Shown here piece after piece: positions 38,890 through 51,559 of a DNA stretch of 64,000 bases. The stretch lies in the NCBI GenBank assembly GCA_963970005.1, contig CAXAMN010018557.1, forward strand, positions 334,856-398,855, given 5' to 3'. The notes beneath the pieces were generated by a model that saw only the letters and a list, made by a program, of their open reading frames with translations, was not told where the DNA came from and searched no databases. Both the position numbers and the translations under genes were made by a program. Numbering within the stretch: position 1 is the stretch's first letter; every line of letters starts with the position of its first letter. This DNA is from Durusdinium trenchii. Taxonomy: Eukaryota > Sar > Dinophyceae > Suessiales > Symbiodiniaceae.

Positions 38890-40440
38890 GTAGACACCAG
38901 GCACCCTGAAGGAAAAACGGGTCCATAGGTGTCGTTGAAGTGAACCCAATTCATCAGTGTGTAGGTCTTCAAGGGACCGGATGTCCTCATGCGTTTAGCT
39001 GGGTTGAAGCCTTCTGGATGAGGATGAGTCAACTCATCCGCCCAAGCGTTCAATTCCCGTTTCACATGGGATGGTGTAGCGAGAGAACTAGTTGCATCAG
39101 GATCGCCGCCGTTGGCATCTTCCGGGTGGATTGTTTCAGCATAGCGAAGATGTTGCAGAGCCCACAGCGTCTCCACTTCAGGGAGGGGTTGGGGGATGTC
39201 TTGGTAGACGCCTGGAGCCAGTGTTTTCTTGATGCTGGAAAATCGTGGTCATCTGGTTGGGCTCCTGTCCATGGCTCGGGGGTCGGTTTTCGGCATCATA
39301 GGGGCCAGACGTTGGCTCTGTAGGGTCACCTCGCTGAAGCTCTGGTACAGCATCATGTCCTCGGTGGGCGAAGGGGTCTGGCCGAAGTCGTCAAACAGAA
39401 CTTCGGACTGCACCTTGGCGGACTGGCCCCCATCCCCGGGGCAGGACCACTGAACTCTGCCGTCCTTGTACTCCATATGCCAGGTCTCGTCCGCCACCGT
39501 GATTTGGGCGCCCTTTAACCCTGAAGAAACAGGCACCGCACATCGGGCACCGCTTCCACTGCCCGGGCCGTGACAGCTCATAGTCAATCGCCCCAGGGCC
39601 CGCTTCCTCCAGGAATTCCATGCCCCGATTGCCTTTGCGTTGGTTGACCGTGGAGATGTGAGGCTGGCGCAACAGGGCCTCCTGCTGGGCCTGGCTCTTG
39701 GCCACAAAGAAGGTCTCCACGACTCGTCCACCAGAGGCTGGGTAATGTTACCTGTCTTGAAGGTACCCAACAGGGGGACCAGCTTGTTGATCGTCATGGT
39801 AGAGACCCGGGTGCGGAGCGACGCCTTGATCGAGGGGAACCACACGAAGGCGTTGAGCGGCACGATGGTGTTGGAGCCCGGCATGAACTCACGCCACTGG
39901 ACCACAGCTTCCCCATCCACGGGGACCTCTTTGGAGGTTTCAAAGCCAACGGCGTCTGCAACAGGGGAACAGCGCCCTTTCGCTTCCGGGGGCGAAGAGG
40001 AGGTTCCTCGGGGCACTCGATGCAGGAGGGGTCACCGGGTCAATCTCCATGGGAGCCGGAGCTGCAGCCGCAGGTGTAAAGAGGTTGAGGTCGCGGCAGC
40101 CACACGCCCTCCACGAATGTTTCAGGGCCCACGGCGTCTGCACCTTCGGGCGGAGTCACGTGGAGCTTTGCCATGGCAGCATCCATCCCCTGCATCTTGG
40201 CACGCAGAGCTTCCTGGGTGAGGAGTTCACAGCGTCTCCTCCTGAAAATGTTGGCTGGCATGGTCGGCCGACGAACCCGCCAAAGCATCAGCGGCCCGAC
40301 CGGTCCCTTCCAAAATGGTCTCCTCAAAACGACCAATTTCCTTCTCCCGTTCCTCAACCTCAGTGGAGTCCAGGGTGAATGAGGTCACCGTTGGAACTTC
40401 ATCCAACAGCTCCCAGTCGCCCGAGCCAGCGGCGGACATG
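38890..40440 (-). pseudogene. Frameshifted intronless gene, probably retroposed
   Basis: Starts MSAAGSGDWELLDEVPTVTS (40440) and can be followed through successive frames with no room for introns: EEREKEIGRFEETILEG; then RCELLTQEALRAKMQGMDAA (shift near 40235); RDLNLFTPAAAAPAPMEIDP (near 40095); TSKEVPVDGEAVVQWREFMP and LNAFVWFPSIKASLRTRV (near 39960); VETFFVAKSQAQQEALLRQ and RCPMCGACFFRVKG (near 39730); AQITVADETWHMEYKDGRVQ with WSCPGDGGQ (near 39515). A stop at 39249 precedes QPLPEVETLWALQHLRYAE and KRELNAWADELTHPHPEGFN. Paired Cys (CPMC ... WSC) suggest a zinc ribbon. NAWADELTHP resembles the end of RNase H-like domains in retroelements. A spliced-leader relic 60 bp upstream supports origin from a mature mRNA. 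Confidence 0.55.
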
Positions 40441-40499
40441 GCTACAAAGAAATGGAGAGGAGGGAACACGGGAGTGGTCTTTCACTTTGAGTACTCAAT

Positions 40500-40515
40500 C
40501 TTGAGCCAAAATGGC
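40500..40515 (-). other. Dinoflagellate spliced-leader relic
   Basis: On the minus strand GCCATTTTGGCTCAAG matches the last 16 nt of the 22-nt dinoflagellate spliced leader (from memory CCGTAGCCATTTTGGCTCAAG after the first base). It lies upstream of the start codon at 40440 in the correct orientation. Genomic SL relics mark genes that re-entered the genome as trans-spliced mRNA. The upstream bases form a mirror stem (AGCCAAAATG...CATTTTGGCT). Confidence 0.7.
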
Positions 40516-40529
40516 AAGGCATTTTGGCT

Positions 40530-42140
40530 AGTGAAATTCACTTATGAAACATAACCTGCTTTACAGGTTCCAAGCATGTACTAATTTGACAACAGCAAGC
40601 TTGCTTGGGTTCTTAGGCTCCCTTGGTTAACATCAAGACCTGATCTTCCCACAGTAAAATGTTGGCTTCGCCCTGCATACCTGAACAAAAAGAGTCACCA
40701 AGCTCTTAGACCTCCGGCGTGCCTTCCGCGCGTCCGTTCGGCAGCAAAGACAACCGCCTCACGGAGTTTAGCATGTCCCATGAACCGTGCATCCTAATTA
40801 GACAGCCTGGATTGGATGAAAACAGCACTTACTTGAGTTCTGCAGAAAGGTACCAGTACTAGGCTACTTGGTTACTTAGACCGTTCGACCCTCAAACTCA
40901 CAGCTTCCATCAGCTTCTGGGTCAGAGATGAAATCAAAGTAACTTCTGCGGTCAAGACTGTGCACAGGACAGTGAAGACTGCGGAGCAATCGAGATTGCA
41001 AAACCGCCACCGGCAAGCCTCCCCTCCATGTCCAAATGCATACAACCTGCAAGGAGTCGTGGCTTGCGGCAAAAGAAGGGCAAACTCGTGGTCTTTTGTG
41101 AAAGTGAAAGAATTGCACTTTTGTGAAACAGGCAGGGCCAAGTAGGGCAATGGATTCGATGGATTATGCTCAAATGGCCTCCTGCCCATGGTCAAACCTT
41201 TCCTGGTGTTGTTACAAGTGCATCAGAGATGAATTGCACCCAGCAACTGTCCAATCAACAGCCAGCTGATGAGCAACATGTGTGGTCCACAAGCAATTCC
41301 ACATGCTGCTGGAACACTTCCAGAACAAAGCCAAGTCCCCATAAGATCTGAAGGCTTTCGATTCTCCGATCTCAAACACTTCAAGTCTCCTCTTCGGCTT
41401 GTCGATTCACCGCTTTGGGTGCCCACCTCTTGACTCGTCCGGAAGGCAGGGGGGCATCCACGGGCAATGGATACCTGGCTGTTCAGAGTGACTAATTGTA
41501 TCAGCTTTGGTGCTCAATGGAAGGGTTGGTAGTGATGTTTCAGTGTACATATATGATTACATATAATGTGTCCCTGTTCGGGCAACCACTACTACGCTCC
41601 CTGCTTCCAAAAGCCCAGCAAGCTCAATCATCAACAAGTCTCACACACACCTTAGGATAGTTGCTCAACTGAGAGGGAGCAGGAAGCCTTGACGACCAGT
41701 CCTTGACTTGAGTCTATTGAAGACTTGCAAACAAACGCAAAGAGATTACCACTATGCGCCTATTGCTAGACACGACCCAAGCGCCTTGTTCCTCTGTCAT
41801 CACGCAGGGTAATGAACTTCCCCAGGCTGGGTTGGACCTAAGAATCGACCATGGAAGTGATGAAAGCATGACACAACTAGAAAATGAAACGATAAAGTAG
41901 CAGAACATGGCAAACATAAAGTAGGACAGAATACGGCAAATCCACTTTGTAATCGTCAGATGTTGTTGGCTGAACTTGGAGCTGGATGATCTGGTCTACT
42001 GACCGAGAACTGGACGGCTTGGAACTTGAAGGGTTGGGTCCATGATTACGGACATTCCGTGACAAGTCCTCCAAAGTTAGGCCTTTCACAACTTTGTCTC
42101 AGTTCTGGATGTATAAGTTTCAACATTCACAGCAGAATCT
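40530..42140. other. No gene recognised
   Basis: Short overlapping frames only. Nothing repeated except weak GTGAAAGTGAAAG-type words near 41100. Confidence 0.5.
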
Positions 42141-42232
42141 AGTTGGAGGCCATTGCTCTTAGGTTGGAGGCCATCGCTGTGTTATATAGGTTGGAGGCTT
42201 TGCTACCAGGGTGGAGGCCATCGCTAGTGCTA
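42141..42232 (+). repeat. Degenerate 21-bp minisatellite units
   Basis: Four units (AGTTGGAGGCCATTGCTCTT, AGGTTGGAGGCCATCGCTGT, AGGTTGGAGGCTTTGCTACC, AGGGTGGAGGCCATCGCTAG), with an 8-base interruption after the second. An isolated copy of the 4-30 kb family. Confidence 0.9.
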
Positions 42233-43455
42233 GTGCCGGTCTAGAGCCTCGGGTTGAAGCTTTGAAGCTCGGTTGTTTCTGTCCATCTTCGATTCAAGCC
42301 TGTATGTCCTCATGCATATGCACGTTTCTGTATAGGCATATTTCTGGCGACATCGCCAGATGTGTGGTGCCGATACACTGCCTTCGTCCCTGCGCCCGCC
42401 TGCGCCCACCTACGCGCGTTGGTATCTGTCGGGTACCTTATCAAATGTCGGAGTGCGATTCAGGTCAGGCTTGCAAAGTGATTCCAAAGTGAAGTCCGCC
42501 ATTCGCTGCATTTGTTCAAGAGGGCCAAGCCAGCTGGTGGATCTCTCGGGGATGAAGGCGACGCAACATCAAGCCATAGGTGGTGCATCGTTCATCTCAA
42601 TATGTGATAGACCATTCCGAACGGCCACCTGGCTTATAAGACCTCAGCAATTCACGTGATCTGCAGTGCAGTGTTTTGAGAGCAATAGGCGGGATGGGAG
42701 GAGGCTTTTGAAGGAATTCAAGGCACCTGCAGTCACGACGGCAAACAGGGTAGACAGGGCGCCCGGCGGCTTCGGAAAAATAGATCTGCACCAGCATCCT
42801 GAGGCTGACCCAGAGCGACTTACCTACCTGAGTTCAAGCCAGCCTTCTATGGGCAAAGTAGAACAAGGAGTGCTATAATAATCTATGAACAACAAATAAC
42901 TTTTACCACACAACAAGAGGCCTAAAATTAGTCAGAGATGTGCAACTGATAGCAACTTGTCCGGTGGTGATCTGCACAAACTTCACCAGCGCATCCACCC
43001 AAATTCCACGTCAAGGGCAGTCCTGTCAATCGTCAGCTTGGATACGGTGCCAGTGGGCCAGGTCCAAACGATGCCTGAGCTGCTCTATGTCAAGTATTGC
43101 AGAGAAGATGATCCAATGAGGACATTTCATGATTGGGTAAATATCTATCTGCAGCAAAGATCTGAGTCCTGAGATGTCTGGTCCAGGGCCGGGGCTTGGT
43201 GGCATCAAATCCTCTGACCGTGTCGCAAAGAGAAAGGAGAACGGCCTGTCCGTGAAGCGATGACGGGAGACGAATTTTCTTTTTTCAAGTCTCTGACGAC
43301 CACTTCGGGCCCGACGACCACTTGTTCAGATTCCAAGAAGCAACACTTAGCACCGACGGCTGCTTTCTGCTACCAGTAGCTTGACGTTCTCCGTTGACTA
43401 CTACCTGTCATGACACTCTGGTCTTCAAACTCATCAAACTCCAAACTGTTGCTCT
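42233..43455. other. No gene recognised
   Basis: Short frames only; no repeats noted apart from CGCCCGCCTGCGCCC-type words near 42390. Confidence 0.45.
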
Positions 43456-43521
43456 GAAGTGCAACAAGTGCATCGCTATGAGTAACAGGTGCATCGCTAC
43501 TAGCAGCAAGCTACTAGTAAC
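43456..43521 (+). repeat. CTAG-rich module, degenerate
   Basis: AAGTGCATCGCTATGAGTAA, CAGGTGCATCGCTACTAGCA and GCAAGCTACTAGTAACG: the CATCGCTACTAG and GCTACTAGTAAC parts of the module at 61547. Confidence 0.8.
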
Positions 43522-46012
43522 GTGACAAAATATTTTTTCAGCCATGCTTGGAAGAAGTCTTTCCTAGTCCGCGCCGGTGCGCCCAGGTGCCCGTGCTCAT
43601 CGAAGTGAAGAACAGAACCAGCAGGTAGAGTGAATCGATACCTCATGGTACGACACTACCTCTTGTTGCACGGCTGCCGAAGCTGGTTAGCCAAAATAGT
43701 TCGATCCAAACTCAAATGAAGACAGAGATGACAGGACATATTAGAATGAATGTACCTCTCAGGGAGAGCGAGCGAGAATGCTTGTACGCTGCACTTCTGC
43801 AGCTCTATGAGGGTTTCAAGTTTCAATGCTGGTTGTCTTGAATTTCAAAAACCAAAGCCCGATTTACCTGTGTATTGTGGATTGAAAGGAATATTCACTA
43901 GATTGATGACAACACCAGAGATCTGCAGTTGACTTAAGAAGAATATCATGCATTGCACATGTTCGGAAGGGCCTGTCCGAAAGGCATCTGAAGGAGCCAC
44001 ATGCAAAGACCGAAAAAACAGCACCCAGTCCACTCAGTCGTGCCCGCCCAAGGCCACCACGAGGTGCCCGCCAGCAGGGGCCGTGGCAAGAAGAGTACCT
44101 TGAAGGTTGCAAAGTTGGGGGTCATCCTCATGGCCAGAAGCTATGCTCAGCCCTTAGACGTACAGTAAATAGTGTGGTTCCTGGAATGATAGAGGCATGG
44201 AATGTCAACTGTGAGCTGATCAAGCATCTGTTACCAAAAAAAAACCCTTCAAATGAAAGGTAGACTTTCTCTCATTCGCTTTTAAGACTCTAAGCCAATG
44301 CCCGTCGCCACATCCCCCGAGTGCCTCGTTTCGGAGGAAGACTACAGTGCCTGGGTCGCTCACACGCAGCCGTTGCCTGAGCGCATGGCTGTGGTTGGCA
44401 TCTGTTTTTGCAACGTGGTTGACGTTGATCGTATCCCTGCGTGTCGCATCCCTTGGTGACATCTAAATCTTCATCCTCTGATCTGTCTGATGCTGCCAAA
44501 CGTGTGGGGGAAAACAAATACAGTATATCAGAGAGGGAGCAACAGTGACCAAAAGTCAAAAGTAAAAAGTATATGAAAGCATACTTTCTTTAAAAAGTGG
44601 GCGTGTTTGACAGATCAAGTACTACAACAATTCAAGGACTATTCAGATGGACTTTCACTCAGGGCATTAGAAGCCTTTAAAGCATCCAACGTGCACATTG
44701 TCGTTCAAGCAGGGCCCCCCTTCCATCAGAGTTCCGAACGAATCTGGATAGTCAGAAGGGGGATTCACCTGCACAATCTCCACCTGCAACTGGATTGGCT
44801 AGCTTCCAAGCGCAAGACACACATTCCGCGCGGTGAAAATAGTTTGCATGGAATCTTGCAAACTTGTACTCAGTATCAAAAAATACCAAAGAATACCAAA
44901 GAGTGCTCTCTGTGCCATATCAGATCCTCAATATTGAAGAGTTAAAAAGGATTTACTTTGGGTGGTACTGTTGATTCTTCTTGGAGAAAGAAACGAACAC
45001 TACTATTTGTAGACCAACGGACCTAGCCCAATCGAGCGCCCAATTGACGACTCTAGTTCAACTCTGTCACTAAGGCGCTGGGTTCGTCTGGGTTTACGCT
45101 TGGGGTGCTTACTGCAGAGCCAGTTCTCCGAGGCAAGAAGGTGTCAACAGGAAACCTGGAAACCAGGCACGTATAAGTGTATTTTCAGACCACCCCTGCC
45201 TCTTCATCAATCTGGTGTGAATATTTAGAGGCATCCGACATTGTCCAAGGCATTAGCACCTTGTCCTTGTACGTAGGATCTTGTAGGTTGTGAAGAAGTT
45301 ATTGTGGAATCGTGGAACAAGTTCTTCCAGGTTCAACTCATTTCAACTCCAAACCAATCAGCAAATCAAACGCTGCGATCCTCGCTCCACCGCTCCTCCA
45401 AATCACTGGAGGGGTCTGCAAGCCTGGCAGGTCCTGACAAACCCCGTGGCTGCGGGTGAGATCTGGCACAGTCAAGCTGGCTCCTTAATACCTTAAGGAA
45501 CGAAACACGAAGCAGCTCAGCAGGCTTAGCATCATCAAACTTGAAGCATAATGTCACACCACCTACCTCGAAGTGTAAGTCTTCAAAAGGTGACACTCAC
45601 CTACCTCGATGGCATCTGTTCGCAAAATGACACAAAACGCTTGACCCTTTATAGTGGATGTCCTTCAAAGCAAAGCTTGATCACAGAGGTGGCATCTGCC
45701 TCCTGGATGCAGGTTGACGAGAGAAGAGTTAAGCTCTTACCATGCCTCTTCCACACACGTGTCTTATTTTTGCTGCCAGTTCTCAGATTGAAGACATTTA
45801 ATTCAGCTTCTTGGTAGCAGAGGCGCAGAGCACAAACCACTACACTGCTCCATTTGATGGTTTCGCTCAGCCACCTTGAGCAGCTTGTTGAAGCTTGACC
45901 CACCCCGTAGCTTTCCTTGAGGCCCTCGTTGGAGGCCAGGCGGACTTCTGGCGAGCCCAGGTGAGTGTAGAAGTTCAGGGCCTCCAAAGTACGACATCAT
46001 TGGGGAACGACA
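43522..46012. other. No gene recognised
   Basis: The best open frame is on the minus strand at 45649-45987 (MEALNFYTHLGSPEVRLASN, then SETIKWSSVVVCALRLCYQE), a possible exon without further support. Otherwise unique, apparently non-coding sequence. Confidence 0.4.
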
Positions 46013-46091
46013 TGGGCATCGCTACTAGGAACAAGTGCATCGCTACTAGGGGCTCCTGGCATCGGTACTAGGAGCAAGGAAGCTACTAGGC
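46013..46091 (+). repeat. CTAG-rich module
   Basis: GGGCATCGCTACTAGGAACA, AGTGCATCGCTACTAGGGGC, TCCTGGCATCGGTACTAGGA, GCAAGGAAGCTACTAGG in the usual order. Confidence 0.9.
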
Positions 46092-47601
46092 ACTACTACT
46101 CAGCAACCATGGGAGGGTTGAGTGTGCACCTCTCGCAGTTTACACCCCAAGAGGGTGGGTGGACCCACTATTTTGTGCCATGCTCGTAGTAAATCACGGG
46201 TTAAGCCTGAAAGCCTGGGAGGACAATCAACCATAGGATAAAATGTCAGAGTGAGTATCCTGGACCTTCATATCTTGCTTGGACAGGCATCTACTATAGT
46301 ATAATCTAGTCACAAGAGTACAGCAAGTGTGGCGTGTAAAGCATTGTATATACATTGTACAGTTACATACTCACATGCACCCCAGGCAACTAGTCTCAAG
46401 TTTGTTTGGTTTTATTTGCCTCACAAAGAGTCCGTGAACAGCAAATTCTGTATGGTTCTGCTATCTCCGTGATCAGAACAATCTCTGTCTCAGTGCCCAG
46501 GCTACTCCCTCGAAAGGGTTGGGCTCTGGCCAAGTAGCCTCAGACGGTGTTCAAAACAAACAAAAACCCATAGACTTCCATGCTCCAGTCACCCAGGATC
46601 GATCGCACAAGGCAGAAATAGACAATTACCAATCATGCCAAAGGTGGATGCTACATCTTCGACAATGCTTCTTTCTATCTGATCGCAAAAAGTCGGAGCC
46701 CAGTTGGGTGTTCGAAAACACGATCTGAAACATTTGATGTTTGCAATATTTTGCAATTGCCCTTGTCCAAATACAAAGAAGAGCCAGGTTGGCGAGTACG
46801 GCTCCCAGGGTGGATTCAACTGAACTCAAACACCATCTTGAATCTCTTCGACTGGCTCCACCAGGTTGGCAACCACAACCAACAGGATTTAATTTGAGTA
46901 GCATGGACATTGGAAGCAAATCAGCTGTGCGGCAATCCGAATGCGCCGAACTGACTGGTAGGAAATGGCACTGAACTGTACCAAGTCTCCGACCAAGTCT
47001 TTAATACCTTTTCCGAGCTCGAGGGTGTAGAGATATCCCGGCAACAAGTCTGGCACCTCAGCGAGTCGGAGCAAACCCAGGCCGAGCAGCTCCAAGTTGT
47101 ATCATATACTTATCCTATATTCTATACGTCTACCTTCTACCTATACTAAACGATACTATATAATGTACAAAATACTACAAATATTCTCATGTTGTATCCA
47201 AACTCCTACAAGACCGAAAATCCAATGCCCATGAGAATCATTGCAGGTGGTATTTCGAGGAGGGGATTAAACAATTCTACCTCTATCTATCAGGGAAATT
47301 TGGTGAGAGCAGTTGTTGTCTCAACCAAAATTGCAGAGGTCCTTCAAAACGCCCCCCAAAGCCAAGCACGCTTCCTCTGCCCAAGTTGCTAAGTTCTGGG
47401 GCCCCTTTTCTTTTTGTGTTGGCAGAGAGTGATATCTGGATCATCTCTTCGAGGAAATGTCAAAAATGGCTGGCACATTTATCGGGCGAGCCAGTTGAAC
47501 CAGGGCGTCAATGCCTTGCAAAACCTGGACCACCCCCGGTGCAACACAGAGCTTACAGCTGTTGCCAAAGCCTCGGAAAGAAACCTGGCCATCTCATTTC
47601 A
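46092..47601. other. No gene recognised
   Basis: Frames at 46741-46974 and 47414-47640 on the plus strand contain coherent pieces (DSTELKHHLESLRLAPPGW; GNVKNGWHIYRASQLNQGV), but no start, splice site or family supports them. Confidence 0.4.
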
Positions 47602-47705
47602 ACTAGGAGCCCCGTTCGTAGCGTCCTTGCTCCTAGTAGTAAGGCCAGGAGCCCCTAGTAGCTTCTTTGTTCCTAGTAGCGATGCCCTTTGCTCCTAGTA
47701 GCGTG
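47602..47705 (-). repeat. CTAG-rich module
   Basis: Reverse orientation: GTAGCGTCCTTGCTCCTAGT, AGTAAGGCCAGGAGCCCCTA, GTAGCTTCTTTGTTCCTAGT, AGCGATGCCCTTTGCTCCTA, GTAGC. Confidence 0.9.
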
Positions 47706-49724
47706 CACAACCGAGTCAGGCTCTCATCTGAGTCTGTAACCGTTGTCACCACAGAGTCCTGGGACTGGGTCACCACCCCCAAATGGGACGACGCCCGCTG
47801 GCGAAACCGTGGGAGGTGCCTTGGGGAAAACATCTTGTGCTCTACCAGCACCCAAATGTCCAACCTCCAAATCTCTCAGACTCTCAACACAGGTTTACTG
47901 CGCTGTATTGCTCAAAGGTTGGAATTGTGCTGGGATATCGTTCCAAATGTTAAACATTTAGTCAACCTGACAGGGCACTGGAGGACGAGTGCCAAGCATC
48001 GGTCTGCTAGAACACTTTTGCGTCGAGTTTCAATGCAATGTAGTTTTGGGACTCATGAAAAGCACATTGACTCTCGCGTGTGATCTTGGCGCATTTCACG
48101 GCAAGGACAAACAGTGCCGGAGCAGACCTCGCTCCCCTGGCGGATCAAATTGAACTACGTTGCCTCAAATTGAACTACTCGTTCTCTCGCTTGACTGCGA
48201 GCTGCATGCGACGTCCAAACACGGCTGCTTCCGAGCATCCTCCGCGTCCACGCCCACAAATGCAGGCACCTCAGGCGATCACTTTGGTGACTGTCTTGGT
48301 CACTCATTCTCCCAAAAATGACCAATGTCGGAATAACATAAGGCCAAATGCTAAAGGCTTGCCATAGCTTGCCATTAGGATCCTGTGAGGATTGCTCGAA
48401 CAGCGTTCGATGCATGCGTCGTTCAATCTCGAAAGCGAAGAACTGATTGGATGAGGTGAAGCTGTGAAAAGACAACCACAGTCACTCTGGACTGCGGTGA
48501 ACAGAGTAAAACAATGAATCAATCAAGGCTGAGCGATGATTGTCTGAAGAAAGAACAACAATCACATGTTCATTGGAGAACTTATTCAGATAAGGAGAAC
48601 ACTCCAACATGATGCAACCATGTAAAGAGAGCGCTTGAATCCCATAAAATGCAACTTCAGTCACCTCCTGCTTGGGGCTGCCAGTCTCAGAAGTCCACAA
48701 GAAGATGGCACCTGGGCAGAGACTTCCTGTGAATACACAGTCCATGCAATTCACCAAAGCATAAAAAAGTTTCTTTGTTTGATACTTGACCAGTGCCCGG
48801 GTTGCTTTAACTACAGCCTCAAAGTGTTGTCCTTCGCTTGGCGTGTTGCCAAAAAAAACGGTCCAACATGGATGACTTTGTGATGCAGCTGGATACTCAA
48901 GCCTGTGGTTTCTGAAACCATTCCACGTGTTGAAAAAGTGTCATCGATGTATCCCATCCACAGCCGTGCCTCCCTCCAGCTGAACCTGGCGGAATGTGAA
49001 GAGAGCTCCGAGCGAACCAAGTGCACTGGGCGTTGGAAGGAGCACTCACCAAGAACAAGCTAAGTTGGGATACGGTGTTTCCAAGTGTATACATCAACTA
49101 GATATCTAGCTGGCCCTTTGAGACCCAATCTGCCAGGGAAGAAACGAGTCCAAAGTTGAAAGACTATGCTGACTCCTGACATATGAAGATAAATGCACAT
49201 ACAGTAAATAATACATATGATACTAAACAACTCTCTTGCAATTATCAAGGTGGCAGAACACCTTTTTGTGATGTTCATGACACACAAGGCTCTAGGTTGG
49301 AGGGACTTCCATCGGTATAGTGTTGGAAACACCAGCATCAGCATCATCATGAAAGGATGTTTAGTTAAGAAACTTCCGTAGTTACGAACAGTTAAATGGC
49401 CGAGGCAATAGCTCTCGTAGACAAATAGCGAAGTTCAAGAATTAACGTAGACAGTAGCGAAGTGAAGAGCTAGCTGAATCACAAATAGCTATGTTCCAGA
49501 GTTAGCGTGGCTATGTGAAGAGCTAGCAATGTCCACATGAATTAGTTCAAGGTGAGCGTGGACGCGTGAATGTAAAGCGCTGTGCGAGCCTCCTGTGTTT
49601 CCTCAGAGAGCGCGCTGTGTGGCAGGGTGGGCAAAGCTTTTCGTTGGACGATGGAAGTTGCCAAAGTGTGCAACTGTCGTCGAAAATCTCATTGACTCAT
49701 AGATGAAGTAGAGTGAAGGTGGGC
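47706..49724. other. No gene recognised; degenerate short repeats at the end
   Basis: From about 49370 to 49560 a loose repeat of AATAGCGAAGTTCAAGA / GTGAAGAGCTAGC / GTTAGCGTGG words. No credible gene. Confidence 0.45.
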
Positions 49725-49860
49725 TCAGAGCTGGCAACTGTGTAGTGCAAATTATGAGTACGGGCAGCAGAACTGGCAACTTTGTCGTACAGATGTAGTG
49801 CGGGAAGCAGCTCCTGGGAGCTCCGCTCTGGGATCAGAACTGGAAACTTTGAGCCAAGTG
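49725..49860 (+). repeat. Degenerate repeat related to 56440-56605
   Basis: Three diverged units around GAACTGGCAACTTTGTCGTA, GAGCTGGCAACTGTGTAGTG and GAACTGGAAACTTTGAGCCA, homologous by eye to GAACTGGCGACTTTGTAGTA in the 56.5-kb array. Confidence 0.65.
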
Positions 49861-50561
49861 TGGTAGTTCTGCAGCGCAGAAATGGCGAAATTACATTCGT
49901 GATGTCGTTGTACCATGCGGATTGGAGCGGCCTTGGTGGCAAGTGTGTTTGCATGGTTCCGTGCCATTGGGGGAAGGGAAGCATGCATGTGTAAACTTGG
50001 CGTGTCGCTAGTGAGGGGGATGATTGGTGGTGTCAAAGGGGCTTGGTGTCACGTGATTGCCTCTAGGGCTCTAGGGACTTGGTTGACCACACATGCATTC
50101 GTCGCAAAGGCCAGAGGCATCCACGGAAAAAAGAACGAGTGTTTTCGCAAAGCGACGAACCTTTTCAAGTCGGCTTCTTTGTTTTTGATATTTCCGCCCC
50201 TTGTATGAGGCAGAACTTGAGGCCGAGGGTAGGTGACGAAAGCTAGCAGGTATGCATCCTTGTCAGTGGAGGCGAAGCATACAGCGCCGTCCAGTGACAA
50301 AGGACTGGTGGGACATCAAGCGGAGTGGGGCTGTTGGAGGGATGGTTCACACGGTCTCGCTCATGAGGTAAAACGTTGTGAACATGTAAGACACACGAAC
50401 AGCAATGACACAGCCAACCTTAGCTTGTGAATCTGTTGAATCTGTTGCATCGTATCCCAAAACCTCCACGGAGGAGTTGAACCAAAGTGGATGCCATAAG
50501 AGGTGTCCAAGAGGTGTCCCAGAGGCGTCCCAGGGGGGGAGTTGAACCCGCGGGGGGGGGG
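49861..50561. other. No gene recognised
   Basis: Unique non-coding sequence ending in tandem AGAGGTGTCCCAGAGGCGTC words and a G-run at the edge of the assembly gap. Confidence 0.45.
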
Positions 50562-50661
50562 NNNNNNNNNNNNNNNNNNNNNNNNNNNNNNNNNNNNNNN
50601 NNNNNNNNNNNNNNNNNNNNNNNNNNNNNNNNNNNNNNNNNNNNNNNNNNNNNNNNNNNNN
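50562..50661. other. Assembly gap of 100 N inside poly-G
   Basis: Exactly 100 N flanked by G-runs on both sides (10 before, 12 after). The round number indicates a placeholder, so the true size is unknown. Sequences on either side should not be assumed to be adjacent. Confidence 0.98.
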
Positions 50662-51559
50662 GGGGGGGGGGGCCCTCTACATATGAAGTTTTCACGTGAT
50701 CGAAGATTCCAGCCCCTCACTTGCTAAAGCAAGGAAAACTCCAGCTAGCTGGTGCTAGCTTTCGTGATAAGAACCTGAGGATGTTGACATTAGTTGGTCT
50801 GGCCAGGGAGAGTTGTCCATTTAAGAGAGGCTCCATCCTTGATCAGTTCCAGCTCCATGACCACGCGATCGACTTCCAGAATAAACCCTACGGAGATGGG
50901 GAAGCTGTTCGCTTGTGTCCCACACCCTCGGCAACCATGACTGCGCGGCAGGCTCCCCGAAGATGAAGCGAAAGCGGGCGACGTTCGATATGGGCAACGC
51001 CACCGGCACGTCCTTGATGTGTAAGCAAGATGCTGGCTCCGTGGGATGAAAGCCATTCTCCAAGCTCAGTAGTCATCTAAAAAAGAATGTCTAAGTCTAC
51101 ATCATTCTACATCAATAGAAACCAATCCATGCCCTGCTCTCACTCATCTATCCAAGTTTTCCGGTGTCAAGGAACAAAAAAAGGAAGCCCTGTGTTGGTG
51201 CTCCAGACATATACAACCATGCTCCAAAACAACAACGCCTAGGACTGCAGCGGCCCCTTCGTTGCAGCTCCCAGTGCATCTCTCTGAGAGCTTGACTCTT
51301 CCCTGATACCTTAAGCAATAGAAGGATTCCCGGATAGTTGCTCAATCCTTTTTGAAAGTTGGTATTTAAAAAAATGTATTGTATGTTATTCTACGTCTAG
51401 CTTAATATACAGTGGCGATAAACTGACGGATCTTTCCAGGAAATATTCATGGCTCATAACAGTCATAACTCATCACTCATGATGCCCGTAGTGACTAGGA
51501 CCCTGAGAAAAACCAACCACTCAGCCGATTGGTGCTGACCAAAGCACCTCATAGTCAAC
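50662..51559. other. No gene recognised; weak minus-strand exon candidate
   Basis: Minus frames at 50790-51063 hold ENGFHPTEPASCLHIKDVPV, ALPISNVARFRFIFGEPAAQ and (next frame) ISVGFILEVDRVVMELELIK. They could be one exon with a frame change. No family assigned; confidence in a real gene about 0.2. Confidence 0.35.
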
